This document shows positions 1-11,757 of a stretch of 64,000 bases of DNA, piece after piece (position 1 is the first letter of the stretch; every line of letters begins with the position of its first letter). The position numbers and the translations under genes were made by a program. Under the pieces are notes generated by a model, which was not told the origin of the DNA, searched no databases, and saw only the letters and a list, made by a program, of their open reading frames with translations. Source of the stretch: Ochotona curzoniae (taxonomy: Eukaryota > Chordata > Mammalia > Lagomorpha > Ochotonidae); contig NW_024464918.1 in assembly GCF_017591425.1 (NCBI RefSeq), positions 22,720,001 to 22,784,000 on the forward strand, written 5' to 3'.

Positions 1-1790
1 CAGCACTTTTCAGCTGGAAATGTGGTTTGTGGAGGTTTTAAGTCACTACATTAAAGAAATAGTGAGCTGAGTCTTGTCCATACACCCCAGTTCCTATTCC
101 TTTTGGGGACTTCCTCTTCTGCCATCTAATCTAGCATAAGAAGCATATGTATACATATACTTTCTGTATGCACGTGTGTGTGTGTGTATCTTGTAAACAT
201 TCTGGCAATTCACCTTCAATTAAGAACCATAGGACTCAACATTTCTGTAGTCAGTAGCTGGTGTATATGTTCAAAGTATGGTCTGTCTCTATATATTTGA
301 CACATCCTTGAAAAAGAACAATTTCAAGAAAAGCAATGGGTTGAACGTAGGCAGGCTGAGGGATGGTCCTGCTGCCAGTGCTCAGCTGAAAAGGGCTGGG
401 GATGGTGGGTGGGGTACTGTGGCTCCAGCTCAGCCCTCATCCAGAACTGACTTGGTGACCTGTCTGTTCTGAAAACATTTCCCTGCTTCTCGTCCTCAGA
501 GCAGGAACCTTTGGTCTGAAGCTATGTGTACAGGATGTCAGAAGCATACACACATATATGATACCAAAAGGCAGCTTTGAATTGATAGCCCCAGGAAAAG
601 GGTCTGCATGTTTACAATTATGTTTCAGAACATCCTGGAACTGAGGCTGAGACATTGATGCCTCATAGACATTTTTTTTTTTTACAATGAGTTCTTTCCC
701 TTATTTTTTTTTAATTGGTGACTAAAAAACAACAACAGCAAAAATAACCCATTGAGAAGTCTTTTCTCCTTTGGGAAGAGAAATCTGGTCAGTTCCTATA
801 CACTAATAAGGAAAGCAAAAGGATGATGGCATCAATGAAAATATCCAGAGCTTTCCAGGTAGGAAAGACCTGATCCCCCCTAAGAAGCTGCCTACATGGC
901 CTTTTTCTGTTTGGGTCCCATGACCTCTTCTCCCAGCATAGCCTTTGAGAACCCAAATATTTGCCCTGTACAGTTAGTACTTTGTAAATTATTCCAACTG
1001 AATATCCTCCCTCAAATGGACAAAAAACCAAAACTTTTAAAAATCAAATCAAGTTTATTTCTCGTAGTGAGCAGGAAAGCCTGTTTTGTCCCATTCAAAA
1101 CAAGTAATGTCTGCTTTATTCCTACCATCAGAATTTGAGGCAGAGATGGGAAGGCATGTTGAAAACCCAACAGAGACATAGATAAGGAACATGACACCTG
1201 TGAAACATTAAAACTATGCATGGGGCATGGGATGCGTGGGTGATTTGGGTATGACAAGGCATGAGTTGGATACCAAGTGAGCAGAGCCCAGTCCCTTCAT
1301 TGTTCTGTGCTCAGTTTTATCTGCAACATGGGAATCAGCAGACTTTCTCTGGATGTTGATAATTCAGTGTGGTAGTTGGGCCAAACTTTCTGTGAAACAG
1401 CATGTGACAGGTGCCATTTATTTTAGGGTATTGTGTCCCATATATTTTCTGAGATATTCTGAGTTTTCATTTATTACATTATCTCAAACCATGACTAGTT
1501 TCCTCAAACCCTTCGTTATCTCAAGAGAAACTGCATGCATTTAAACTTTGTCTCAAGAGAAAAATACTTCCAGATGAGAATGAGTCTATATATTGTGTCA
1601 TTCGTGTGTGTGCGCGCTTGGACGCACGTGTATGCACATTTCTTCAATCATGTCATCCTAGGCATGAATTTGTTCTGAAAAATTACAGCTGTGTACTTCA
1701 TATTTTATTTAGCTGAAAAATTTGAAAGTGAATCATTAGGAGATTTTCATCAAGTTGACAGAAATAACCTAAACTGCCTCTTTAAAAGTA
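1..1790. other. No gene or recognisable large repeat
   Basis: I see no exon, RNA gene or clear transposon here. There are a short GT run near 171-188, a poly-T near 671-682 and a GT/GC alternating stretch near 1603-1636. Reading frames are under 85 codons, overlap on both strands and resemble nothing I know. Treated as ordinary AT-rich intergenic or intronic sequence. Confidence 0.5.
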
Positions 1791-1792
1791 AA

Positions 1793-2090
1793 CTCAGGGG
1801 CAGATGTTTGGTATGGATGTCAAAATGCCTCTTGTGGTGCCCACGTACCATTTTGAAATATCAGAGTTCAAGTCCTGGCTCACGCTGAGGTGTGCCCAGG
1901 AAGACAGAGGTACTCAGACTTCCTTTGTGGGAGACGTGGGCTGTGTTACCAGCTCCTGGCTTCAACCCTAACTCTGGTTCATGCTGGCTGTTGTGATAAT
2001 TTGAGGAATGAACCAGAAGATGGGATCTCTGTCTGTCTGTCTGTCTCTCTCTCTTGCCTCTCAAAAAATAATAAATAAAATTTGAACAAC
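1793..2090 (+). mobile_element. CSINE (older, CSINE1-like), full-length but diverged
   Basis: This is a lagomorph tRNA-derived SINE, a non-autonomous retroposon mobilised by L1 enzymes. The head is GGGGCAGATGTTTGGTATGG, followed by a B-box-like 'gagttcaagtcctggctc', 'gtgggagacgtgggc', 'agctcctggcttcaaccc' and 'gaatgaaccagaagatggga'. It ends in a TCTG/TC run, 'gcctctcaaa' and an AATAAATAAA tail. The divergence suggests an old copy. It forms an inverted pair with the minus-strand CSINE starting 74 bases downstream. Confidence 0.9.
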
Positions 2091-2163
2091 TTAATATGTT
2101 CAATGATTTCTGGGTTTCTTAAGGCACAACACTTTGAAAATTTGAGCTGCCTTCTCAGTTTTA

Positions 2164-2474
2164 CTTCCTTTAAACAAATATTTACTTTTTTGAAAGTCAG
2201 AGAGTCTGAGGTACAGAAAGAAAGAGAGAGAGAGAAATAGAAATCTTTCATCTATTGGTTCATGCTCCCAAATGACTGTAGCAGCCAGGCTTGGCCAGGC
2301 CAAAACCAGAAGCTTCACCCAGGTCTCCCACTTGCCTAGCAGGAGCCCAAATACTTCCCATGCCATTAACAAGGAGATGCATCATAAGTGGAGAAGTTGG
2401 GACTTGAACTAGTACACTATAAAACATTCGTGTCACTGGCAGCAGCTTTACCCACGATGCCACAACAGCAGTCT
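2164..2474 (-). mobile_element. CSINE (older), minus strand
   Basis: This is the reverse complement of the CSINE body. It starts with the A-tail remnant (aaacaaatatttactttttt), followed by 'gaaagtcagagag', a GA-rich run, 'tcatctattggttcatgctccc', 'cccaggtctcccac' and a B-box complement 'gggacttgaacta', and ends 'gccacaacagcagtctcc'. It faces the copy at 1793-2090. Confidence 0.88.
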
Positions 2475-2504
2475 CCTTATCTTTATTTTCATGTTGTTTT
2501 TCTA

Positions 2505-2700
2505 CACTGGAAGATCATGGACTTTGAATCTTACCTCTGCCACATGCCAAATAGATGATATTGGGTTCTCATTCAGTCTCTCCGAGTCTCGGCTTCATCA
2601 TTTATAGAATATGAGTAATGAAACTTCACAGTTTTAGAAACAAATACATCTAGAATGCCATACACAAGATGTTAATAATAGCACTGATGATAATATTCAG
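2505..2700 (+). repeat. MIR SINE remnant
   Basis: The order of segments follows the MIR consensus: 'ggactttgaatcttacctctgccacatg', then the 'ctcagtttcctcatctgtaaaa'-like part ('ggcttcatcatttatagaatatgagtaatg'), then a decayed tail. MIRs are ancient mammalian tRNA-derived SINEs. The assignment is from memory of the consensus. Confidence 0.6.
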
Positions 2701-2992
2701 CTTTCATTTCTATTGTACTTATTTGGTAATTCCCTTCCCCTTGGTATGAGGGCATCATGCAAGCGTATTTCCTACAGTAATGCCCCTATAGATAAGGCAG
2801 ATCAATAACAGGTGATTCACCAGTACTGTTTCTTTTTCCTTCCTTTTATTCTCAGTCCTCCAGCCTGTTTTTCTTTTTTCGTAATCAGCGAGATAGAGAT
2901 TTGGTTTTCCATGTCACAGTCCAAATGATTTTTAAAATATTGTTTTATCATCCAATCCTTCAAACACAAATATATTCATACTAAAAACCTTC

Positions 2993-3311
2993 CAGTGGGG
3001 CAGACGTTTGGTTCAATGGTGAAGTTGCCACTTGGGGTAGGCCTGTGCCCCATAATGGAGGGCATGGTTGGAGCCCCAGTTCTTCCATTCCCGATCCAGC
3101 TTCCTGCTGATTCAGGAAAAGCTGTGGAAAGCAGCAGCTGATGGCTCCAGCACGTGGCTCTCTCCCACCCATGCAGGAGTTGCAGGTCGAGTTCTGGGTT
3201 CCTGGCTGTCACCCGATGTGGGCACTGAGGCGATGGCACAGTGGGTACAGATCTCTGTGTCTGTCTCTGCCTTGCAAGCAAAACGCTTTCAAGTAAAATT
3301 AATATTTATAT
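2993..3311 (+). mobile_element. CSINE (older)
   Basis: Head 'ggggcagacgtttggttcaa', then 'cccgatccagcttcctgctg', 'agcagctgatggctcc', 'cccacccatgcaggagttgcag', 'gttctgggttcctggctg', 'gatctctgtgtctgtctctgcc' and a short A/T-rich tail. The element is complete in outline but diverged. Confidence 0.85.
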
Positions 3312-5329
3312 ACTAATTAAAATAAAATCTCTCAAAGGTTTCTCAGAGATCACAGGCATCTCATTTCTTGCCTGGCCTCAAACCTACTCCATCTTGCCTG
3401 GCCTCCAGCCCCAAAAACTCTTCCCCACAACCATAGGTTATAGGCATGCATCGCCCTCCCTCCCTGCTGCCCCCTGGCTTTCAGCTTGGACTGCAGCCTT
3501 CAACTCTCAACTCAGCTGAGCAGCCACCTTTGTCCCTCAGAATAACATAGCTCCTGACGGGATGGGTCTCTTTACTTTAAGCACTTATCCAAGTTTGTCA
3601 CTGTGAGCAAACTAATATGGGTGTTCATTCCTTTTTGTCCCTCTGCCACATGAAATGCGTTAAGGGAACTAGACCCATGTGTTATTTTGTTTCCCTCTTA
3701 CCTACGGCGCTAGAACAACACTCATGACATCATAGTTACTCAATAACGTGCTGTTAAATAAAGATGACAAATACGAAGGCTGTTGTGTGGGTACACTTTA
3801 AAAATATATGTGAAAGAGGGTGAGCTTTTCATAGTTATAGCTCAGGGAATGGTGGTTACTAAAATGCTCTCCTTTAATTTGAAATACAAGGATCCAATCA
3901 GAAACAAAGGCAGCACAATGATGTTGATGAGTGATCAGAGTTTCAAGGAGGCAGTTGGACTCTTTCCATTTTTTGTGAATCTCATTAGTGAAACTGCTTG
4001 GTATGGGAAGATTCCTACAGGAAAGACACTGGTGTAAAAATTGGAAAACCAAAATCCCAATCATAGCCAAAAGGAAACAGTTCAGGAAGGGGCAGGAGGG
4101 AAGCAAATCCCACAGGAATGGGAGTGCAAATGAAGTGTCAGGAACTGTGCCTGATACCTTCTGGTGAACCTAATTGGGCACAAGGCCCTGGATGGTCTTC
4201 CCTGGTAGTCTAAGGAATCAGGAGGAACGTTTTCTGAAGCTGAGGCCAATGCACCTTGCCATGTGCCCATGTGGCTTTTCCATACTCAAGACTTCTTATA
4301 GGGCCTTGAAAGCAGCCCAAGTCAGGTCTTTCCAGGAAGATTTCTTCCCCTGCTCCCGAGATGCAGCTGTTATGATGAGTCATACAGTGAAAAGAAGCCT
4401 CGAAAGGCAAAGCAGCAGCCCCAAAGCCTGGGGTCCCCCAGCTGTGTGCTAAGGGTTGGGCCTGCAGCATCTTGGCTGTTCCTCATATTGAGCACCAGTG
4501 TTTCCACAGCTTATATGAGTGTATTTATCTAACTTGCCACCTGCTAGTCAAGTGCCAAAGCCAAGATTCAAATTCAAACTGTCCTCCATTAAAATCCAGT
4601 CTCTTGATCTCTACATTGCATCATGCTCAAGGCATGAGGGCAGCCATCAGATGATTGGAGCTGTCTGCCTGTCTGCCTCCTGGGAGGCCAGGAGCAGCTT
4701 GGGCACAGAGATTGTACCCTCTTCAAGTTCAGTCTTACAGCCTCGTCTAGCCCAGAGCTTGGCTCTGAGAAGATGATCAATAAATCCTTGTTAAACACAG
4801 GCCTGAGTGGGGGAGCAATGACCAAACCCACCCATCTTCTGTTTGTGATGCTTCTTAAGGAGAAAACAAGTCACAGAGAAAGCAAGTCATGTATCTAAGG
4901 TCATTCAGCTGTTACGTGCAGGGGGCAGTTTTGGAACCCAGGCAGAGTGGCCTTAGGACACATGCTAGGAACAGCTGCACTGCTGTTCTTGTGCCTTTTT
5001 CGAATTTGTGGAGTTCTTATTCTCTGTGTCTCTGTGATCATCTCATTCCCCTCTGTGTATTTTGAGCTGTCCATGCCTGCTCAGCCCACAGTCACCGTGC
5101 CTCCTCCACCCCCAGTTTTCCCTGACAACTCACAGCCTCCCCTGTCCCTCTCATCTTCACGAACAAACACTGACACTTCGAGTCTTTCCCAAAGACATGC
5201 AGGAAATGGTAATGCCTACCATGAGGGGTTATTGTAAGGAGGAAGTGAGACAAAGCCTTGCATTCTTTTTGACATCATTTTGTGTTTAAAATATATTTAG
5301 TTTTCAATACAGTGCATGTATTGTCCCTG
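3312..5329. other. Gene-free stretch with L2 and MIR remnants
   Basis: A degraded L2 3' end lies at about 3560-3770 (plus strand), ending in 'gttactcaataacgtgctgttaaataaag', which fits the L2 terminal pattern. A second L2/MIR-type end lies at 4715-4798 ('gatgatcaataaatccttgtt'). A minus-strand MIR core lies at 4855-4955 ('gtcatgtatctaaggtcattcagctgttacg'). An imperfect repeat of 'cttgcctggcctc' occurs at about 3369 and 3394. The rest is unassigned, and the open frames are short and unrecognised. Confidence 0.5.
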
Positions 5330-6505
5330 CTCTCTTCTAAAGGCAAACCTCAACTGGGGTTCCATCTCCCCTCCCCTACCAAAACACATCCCTCCTGCAC
5401 CTGTTCCCTCACTCTCTACCAGCACCAATGTCTTCTCATCTGTAGGAATACTTTTCTTGTAGTGTACAAACATGGCGTAAGCCACCTCATATAAAAACCC
5501 ATCTCATGATTCTGTTCTTTCTTCAACTATGACCCCACTCACCATTCCATTTTCAGAACGATGCCTTGCAAGAGTTCTCCATGCTCACTGCCACGCCTTC
5601 TCTCATCTAATTTGCTTTCTGTCACCTCTTCAGTATAACCCTGGTGAGCATTCCCAGGACCAGCTACCTTTACAGCCCTAGCCACTCCTTGCCAAGCAGT
5701 GGCACAGAACCACAGCTTCCTTCTTGCTATGGTTTCTTGCTTTGGTCTCTGTGCCCATCTTTCCTCTCTGTTTTCTTCTCTCTCACTCTCTTCAGCCACG
5801 TCATTCTCCTCCTATTCCTTGTTCTCTCCCTCCAGTGTAACCACTAGAGCCCAGGGCTTGTTGTCTCCTCAGTCTGTGTTTGTTACTAGGTGGTCTCTTC
5901 CTCTCACAGGCTCTTAGATTCCAACTCTTTACTTCTGTAGCTCCAATCTCTCACCTAAAATGCAAATGTGTACATCCAGTTGCTTTCCCATCATATCTGT
6001 TAGTTTGCATTGAATAGAGTGCAGAGTATGATTCTTGCTTACCTTCTTTTAAAAACAATTGTGTAGAATTATTTTCCAGCTGGGGAAATAAGAGAGAGCT
6101 CCATTCTCCTGGTAATTTAAACCAACAAAATGGGAAATCGTTCTCAATTTCCTTTGCAGTTTACTCATATCCATCTTCCAATTCTGCAGCAGATATTCTG
6201 GATTTAACCTCCTAAAAATATCCAAGATCACTTCCACCACTCCAAAGTTTCTTCATCAGAGAACTCTTTCCTAGTTATCTATCTATTGCTATCCCAATCT
6301 CATTACTTTCACACCCTCTTATGTTTAGTGCATTGCAATTACTTTACCTGACATGTTACATGTTCATTTCTTTATTACCTGCTCTTTTTCCAATTATGAA
6401 ATCCAAGTTACAAGAAAGCAAAGGCTTTCTGTTTTGCCCATTTCAGAATGTTTGGTTCTTAGCACACAGCAAGCATGCACAGGTATGTGTGAATTGACAC
6501 AAAGG
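5330..6505 (+). mobile_element. L2 LINE fragment with 3' end
   Basis: This is a pyrimidine-rich decayed LINE-2. The parts follow L2 order: a coding remnant around 5560-6000 ('ctctccctccagtgtaacc...', 'agggcttgttgtctcc'), then 'ccaagatcacttccaccactcc' near 6221-6243. The terminal section follows ('tttattacctgctc', 'gttcttagcacacagcaagcatgcac') at about 6340-6505. No intact reading frame remains. L2 stopped moving before eutherian orders split, so this is background. Confidence 0.6.
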
Positions 6506-8013
6506 ATGTATGATTGGTGCTTCATGAGGTCTTAGTAATACAGTGGGGAAAAAGGGTCTGCAAAGCCACACCAGCCTGGACTTTGATCTCAGCACTGACA
6601 GTTACCTGCTGAAATCTTTAAAGTTGTTCAGTTGGCATATTCCCATCTTTAATACTGTATCAAATAATTGTTATAAAAGTGAGAAAATATTAAGTCACCC
6701 AGCATAATGTGTGTGCGTGCTCAGTGAATGAGACATCATATGATTTCACATATCTGCTACTGCACTTACCGCAGCAACAGGCACAAATAGGTCTTATTAG
6801 TTGTGTAGATTAAATGTCTGTTTACAGAGCTATCACGGATCGGGGGCTCCTGGCACTAAGAACTTTGCTGTTGTTAGATCACATACATCGACTACAGGAT
6901 TTCAGACATTTATTTTTGGCACATGAGAAATTTACAGCATCATCTCTCCTTTAGAAGCTGGAATCTAGCAGGAGAGAGAAAGGCACATATACACACTGTT
7001 ACAGCAGGTGCTCACGCTGGCTAGATGTGAGGACCACCTGGAACAAATACACACAGCTATCTGCACTATGGGCATATTCAATCAGATTCCCAGGAAGTGG
7101 GTCTGAGTTTCATCATTTCCCAGAGAATCTCATGTGTACTCACAGCCAGGAGCTAACTAACAGGAAAGTAGAAAGATACACTAAAATCCCAAGGGAAGAT
7201 CTCTCTACAAGGGAAAAAAATGCTCAGTTAGATCCCTCTAGCATGGAAATAAAAACCTCCAACTGAAAAGAAATTGCTTTCAGTCAAGACTTGCATTATC
7301 TGGCAGGAGTGGCTGTCCTAGGAAGATCCAAGGTCACTGCCATCCACTTAGGAATTCAGTGGAACTCTACTGAGCAAAGTAGCTGTGAGTTTCCTTCAAG
7401 ATTTGATATTCAGTCACTGGCTAAAACATCTACCTAATAGAGAGAAAGCCATTCAATTCCTTGGGCTTTTATTTTCTCATGTATAAAAGGGAATATGAAA
7501 TCATGCATATATTGAAGAGTTGCTTTTAGGTGTAAACAAGTATATCAAGCAAGAAGGGTCTTAAAAAATACTTGAAAAACTATATAATTTCCACTTTTTT
7601 AACCCAATGTTATCCTTTACTTCCATTTTCCATGAACCTTTTGAAACGCCTTCAGTGTAATGGGGTACCCTGTGCAAATGTAGAGTTCACTAGACATGAG
7701 CTGCTGTTACTAATTGTCCTGATATTATTTGTGGAGGTCTCAGGGATCCACTAGCCTCCTGTGTGCTTTGATAGGATACAGTGATGGCAAGAATCCTGGG
7801 CCAACAGTCCACAGATACTCATGTTCTGATCCTATTCTGACTATCCCATTCCTAATCTTGCTGTGCCTTAGAGTCAACTGGGATATAATCAAACCTGGTG
7901 GTGGTGTCAGGTTAAGGAATAGGTGCTTTATAACACAAGTCCCTGTTAAGACATTCCTTGGCTAGGACTGGTCAGCAATTTGCAAGAATTCCTGATCTAA
8001 GAGGAAAGGATAA
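6506..8013. other. Gene-free stretch with MIR remnants and a mariner-like scrap
   Basis: A plus-strand MIR remnant lies at 6570-6735 ('ctggactttgatctcagcactgacagttacc', ending near 'gtgcgtgctcagtgaatga'). A second MIR-like piece lies at 7400-7565 ('ttttattttctcatgtataaaaggga'). At 7615-7655 'ccattttccatgaaccttttgaaac' resembles one end of the repeat family discussed at 32.2 and 55.7 kb. The remainder is unassigned. Confidence 0.45.
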
Positions 8014-8337
8014 GGGGCCAACATTGTGAAGTATTGGGTAAGCCATGTCCTGTCACACCAGCATCCCATAGAGCTACCGGTTCAAGTCCCAGCCACCTCA
8101 CTTCTGTTGCTAATGATCTGGAAAAGCAGCGGAAGATGGTGAAAGTGCTTGGGCCTCTATACTCAGATGGGAGACCCAGAAGAAGCTCCTGGCTTCAGCC
8201 TGGCCCAACCCTGGCTGTTGCAGTCGCTTGGGGAGAAGACAGTGGATGGAAGAACTTTCTGTTTTTACCTCTCTGTTACTCTGCCTTTCAACTGAATGAA
8301 TGAATGAATGAACAAATAAATAAATTTTTTAAAAGGT
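8014..8337 (+). mobile_element. CSINE
   Basis: Head 'ggggccaacattgtgaagta', B-box 'ggttcaagtcccagc', then 'cagcggaagatggtgaaagtgcttgggcc', 'gggagacccagaagaagctcctggcttcagcctggccc', 'cttggggagaagacagtggatgga', 'cctctctgttactctgcctttcaa' and a (GAAT)n to AAATAAATAAA tail. Full length, moderately diverged. Confidence 0.92.
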
Positions 8338-11010
8338 AGGAAAAAAATCAGTAAGATCCAACTAAGCATTAGGCAGTCTCCATGTATTATCATATGGATA
8401 TTATTATCACAATAATTCTACATGATATTATTCACATTTACTGGGCAAGAACAGAGGAGATACAATATTGAGCTAAGCAAGCTTTCACTTTGGAAACATA
8501 CCATATCTCCAGTTATGTCCCAAAGTTATGCATCCTCTGGTGTCTGTTTTTTTGCAGCTATAAAATGGAGGAATAATGTTTCCTTTCATATTTACTGTAA
8601 GTATGAAAGATATTGAAAGGAATTTGGGAACCCATCAACACAGGGTACCTGAGCTTTCTCTGATAGTATCTTTGTTTAAGCCTTACTGGCAATAATGCCA
8701 AGCTCATCTGATTGCACATCATAGTGTTCTCCCAACTCACCATGTTCACATCAAAAGAAACTTCTGCTTTTACTCTTTCAATGGACTGTTTTATATATAT
8801 ATATGTAACACATATATGTATGCATACATAATAGTATATGTATATATGTGTGTACATTTATGCCTATATATGCACACACACACACTCATTTTATGTAAAA
8901 GGAAGAAAAGCTGAGATTTCCCACCTGCTAGATCCACAGACACCAGACTGAAGCCAACACCCAGGAACTCAGTCATGTTGTCCCATGTGGATGACAGAAA
9001 TCCAGTTGCTTAAGCCATTGCTTCTGCCTCCGAAAGTGTGCATCGCACAGAAAGGTGGGCTCCAGAGCTGCACTGGAACTTGCACCAAGGCACTGCAGTG
9101 TGTGATGGGGGTGTATTCATCTGTCTGCTGGTGTTTGCCTGTACCACACACTGGTCAGCGTTATTTGGGTTTATGTTTCTGGATCTGTATTTTGTCTTGA
9201 GAACGTTTGCCCCAAGGCAGTTCCTTCCTTTTGATTCAATTTCATAAATCTAATAGAAAAATCACTGTTGGTGAAATCATTGCTATCATTAGACTGGTTC
9301 ATTAGTTTTCTGAGTCATTGGTTCTTCCCTGGCAAATTGAGCTGGGAGGAACAATAGGCTGAGATGGCCAAAGCCTTTGTCCTCCCAAGTGTCTGCAAGG
9401 CATAGCCAGTAGGAAAGGCAAACAGGGGCTCACAGGTGTGTATGAGAGCCAGCTCTTTTCACTTTGCTGGAAAATTGAGGAGCAAATTCAGTAGTCAGTG
9501 AAACTCTTTGAAATAGAAGTTATTTAATCATCTATTAAAAAATATAAGCACACACATAAAGAATGCTTTTACTATATGTTAATATTAGCTAAGTGGTGAT
9601 TTCACAGGTGGTAAAAATATGTTTTTTCTACTGTTGCGGAAAGCACATAGATGAATGAATTAGTGTACACCGTGGCAAATGCTGCAATGGAGAGGACTTG
9701 ACACAGGGCTAAGGTCTAACAGGTCTTGCTATGCTCAGAACTATAGAGACAGTTCCCTAAAGAAGTCACTGAAGCTAAGCTTTGGAGCATGAGTGCAACT
9801 TAATGAGGCAGCATAAAAGAGTAGACTTTTTTTAAACAAAGGACAATTCGTTTGCCAAGTCCAAGTCAGGGAAGAACATGGTGGATGATAGATTCAGGAC
9901 AGCCAGCATCACCAAGTGCAAGGTCAACAAGGAGGATGGTGGAGAATGAGATTCTGGAGAGGTGTGGCCCTGAGTGCCTCTGTGACATGAGATATAGAGT
10001 ATGGTATTAAGGCCAAGAGCAACTGTAAATTAGTGATGGGCATTTGAGGGGAATAAATGGTTATATTTGCAGTATGGAAATTCTTAGCTACCTGCTATAA
10101 ACAGAATGGGTTAAAGGAGCCAGGAATGGGGAGATGTATTTTAAGGAGTAGGACATGTAGAAGAGAGGAATAGAGTCACCAGAAACAGTCCCTCCAGTTA
10201 CATTTAGGGGACTGGTAGAGGGCTCTACGCAGGCCTCCAACTTCTGAGTATCTGTTTGTGTCTGGAGAAAACAGGTTTACAAACACAGAAAACTGCTCAC
10301 TGGTCTGACGTTCAAACAAAGGAATTTTCACTGCACAAGGAGCGGTGAGCACACATTCGGCTCTGTTGAGAACAGACAGTAAGCATTCTTGGCAGAGGAA
10401 CGAGTCCGTTCTACCACACAGTGCAGTTGCAAAGCATGCTGTTTGGAAGGCAAAGAAAGACTGCCTCAGGAGAGAGACACTAGGAATGTTTTCCTACACC
10501 ACGTTTATTTAGCAAGAAAGAGAGCTGCTGCACCAAGGTCTATAGATAGCCTTGTACAGGTGCGTAACTGTGGATATTCATGTATTGAGCAAGATGGCCC
10601 TCTCGGGGTGATTCACCAACATTCAGTGTAACCAAAAAGGACTGGGAATCCATGGCTACCTTAGCCCTGAATCCCTCCTTTGGTAGACCTTTAATCAAAA
10701 AATTCTAAAGAAGCTAAGCATGAAGAACTAACCCCACCCCCACCCCCCCACACACAAAGGCTACTGTCAATTTGTGAGTTCAAGCTCTATGAGTTCAAGT
10801 TCAGCAAATTTCATTGAAAATAAATAAAATGAAATAACACACACACACACATACACAGAGTGAGCCAAATCAGGTCTATAGTCCACCTACGAGGAATAAA
10901 GATTCTTCAAATATTTCCTGTAAAAGTGAATTAACAAATACATTTACTTTGATGCTAAAGAAGTTACGACTAGTTTTCAAAATTTTTGTGTAAAAGAATA
11001 GATTTGCTTA
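8338..11010. other. Gene-free stretch: MIR pair, TA/TG-rich block, old repeat
   Basis: MIR-like pieces lie at 8370-8490 (minus) and 8500-8630 (plus). A TA/TG/CA alternating block runs 8790-8886. At 9690-10160 there is an old interspersed repeat of the same kind as at 19.0 kb (words such as 'gaagtcactgaagctaagctttgg', 'gccaagtccaagtcaggg'). A C-rich run with C4, C5 and C7 tracts lies at 10732-10749, and an AC run at about 10838-10850. No coding region recognised. Confidence 0.45.
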
Positions 11011-11282
11011 GGCCCAGCATGATAGATTAGTGGCTGAAGTCCAGGCCTGGCATGTGCCTGGATCCCATATGGGCTCTGGGCAGGCAGTCAAGGACAGCCC
11101 AAAGCCTTGTGATCCTGCACCGGTGTGGGAGACCTAGAAGAAGCTCCTGGCTTCAGATGAGCTAAGCTGCAGCCATTGCAAACACTTGTGGGGTGAACCA
11201 GCAGATGAATGATCTTTCTCTCTGTCTCTCCTTCTCTCTGTAAATCTAATATTCCAATGAAGATATATATATATATATTTTA
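11011..11282 (+). mobile_element. CSINE (younger, pika-like form), internally shortened, with TSD
   Basis: Starts 'ggcccagcatgatagattag' and continues 'tggctgaagtccaggcctggcatg', 'ggatcccatatggg', 'ggcaggcagtcaaggacagccc', 'gtgggagacctagaagaagctcc', 'gatctttctctctgtctctcc', an AT run and an A-rich tail. The usual 'ggttctaatcccggcagctccacttcc' section is missing, so about 50 bases were lost after insertion or in the source copy. Flanking direct repeat AAAAGAATAGA at 10992-11002 and 11283-11293. Confidence 0.92.
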
Positions 11283-11692
11283 AAAAGAATAGACTTACCT
11301 TTTAATTCTCTGTGCAAGCCTCATGTTCAAAACCAGAAATCCACACAGAATAGAGTTCAGCTTAAAAATGCTTTATTGGGAGCACCTCCAGGTGATGTTC
11401 ACTGGTCGAGTACAGACATCAGGCCTGGGGAACATGAGGGGCTGTTTTTATTCGGGATCTGTAAAGGTGGGGCCTGGGGGACACAGGAATACACCTTATA
11501 TGGTGCTATGTAGTGCTATGGGTTCCTTTCAACCATGGTGAAGCCATATGTCACTGCTTGGCTAAGCAGGGGGCTACATTCTGCAGGCATGGCTTTATCA
11601 GCCACCTTTTCCAGCCTCCTCCTGGGCTGTCCCTTACCCACCCAGGCTGGGCCTTATACTCTGCTTGCAAGTACTCTATAAAAATTTCTTGT
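11283..11692. other. Short gene-free stretch, unassigned
   Basis: After the CSINE target duplication comes sequence with 'atgctttattgggagcacc' at about 11371, which looks like the reverse complement of a polyadenylated 3' end, but I cannot name a source. The frames here do not resemble known proteins. Confidence 0.35.
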
Positions 11693-11757
11693 GTGGTGGG
11701 GGGAATCCCCAGTGCCTATAAAACTGTTTCACATAATACAATGTTAACAACAATAAA
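11693..11757 (+). mobile_element. L1 3' terminus (short, 5'-truncated)
   Basis: 'ggggggaatccccagtgcctataaaactgt' followed by 'cacataatacaatgttaac' and an A-rich tail closely matches the ends at 18.5 and 61.9 kb. The reverse complement of the better-preserved L1 3' UTR at 62.4 kb has the same layout (G-rich run, 'ggaatcct', 'taaaac'). This is therefore the last ~65 bases of a lagomorph L1. A minus-strand CSINE abuts its A-tail. Confidence 0.7.

Noticed and set aside
2020..2060. TCTG tandem repeat as a CRISPR-like or satellite array
   Set aside because: It is the simple-repeat tail of a CSINE; no spacer structure, and the genome is mammalian.
8079..8095. tRNA gene suggested by a B-box ('ggttcaagtcccagc')
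   Set aside because: It is the internal Pol III promoter of a CSINE; no cloverleaf can be drawn around it.
10732..10749. C-rich run as a quadruplex site
   Set aside because: It has only three separate C runs (4, 5 and 7 bases); the fourth would require splitting the C7 run.
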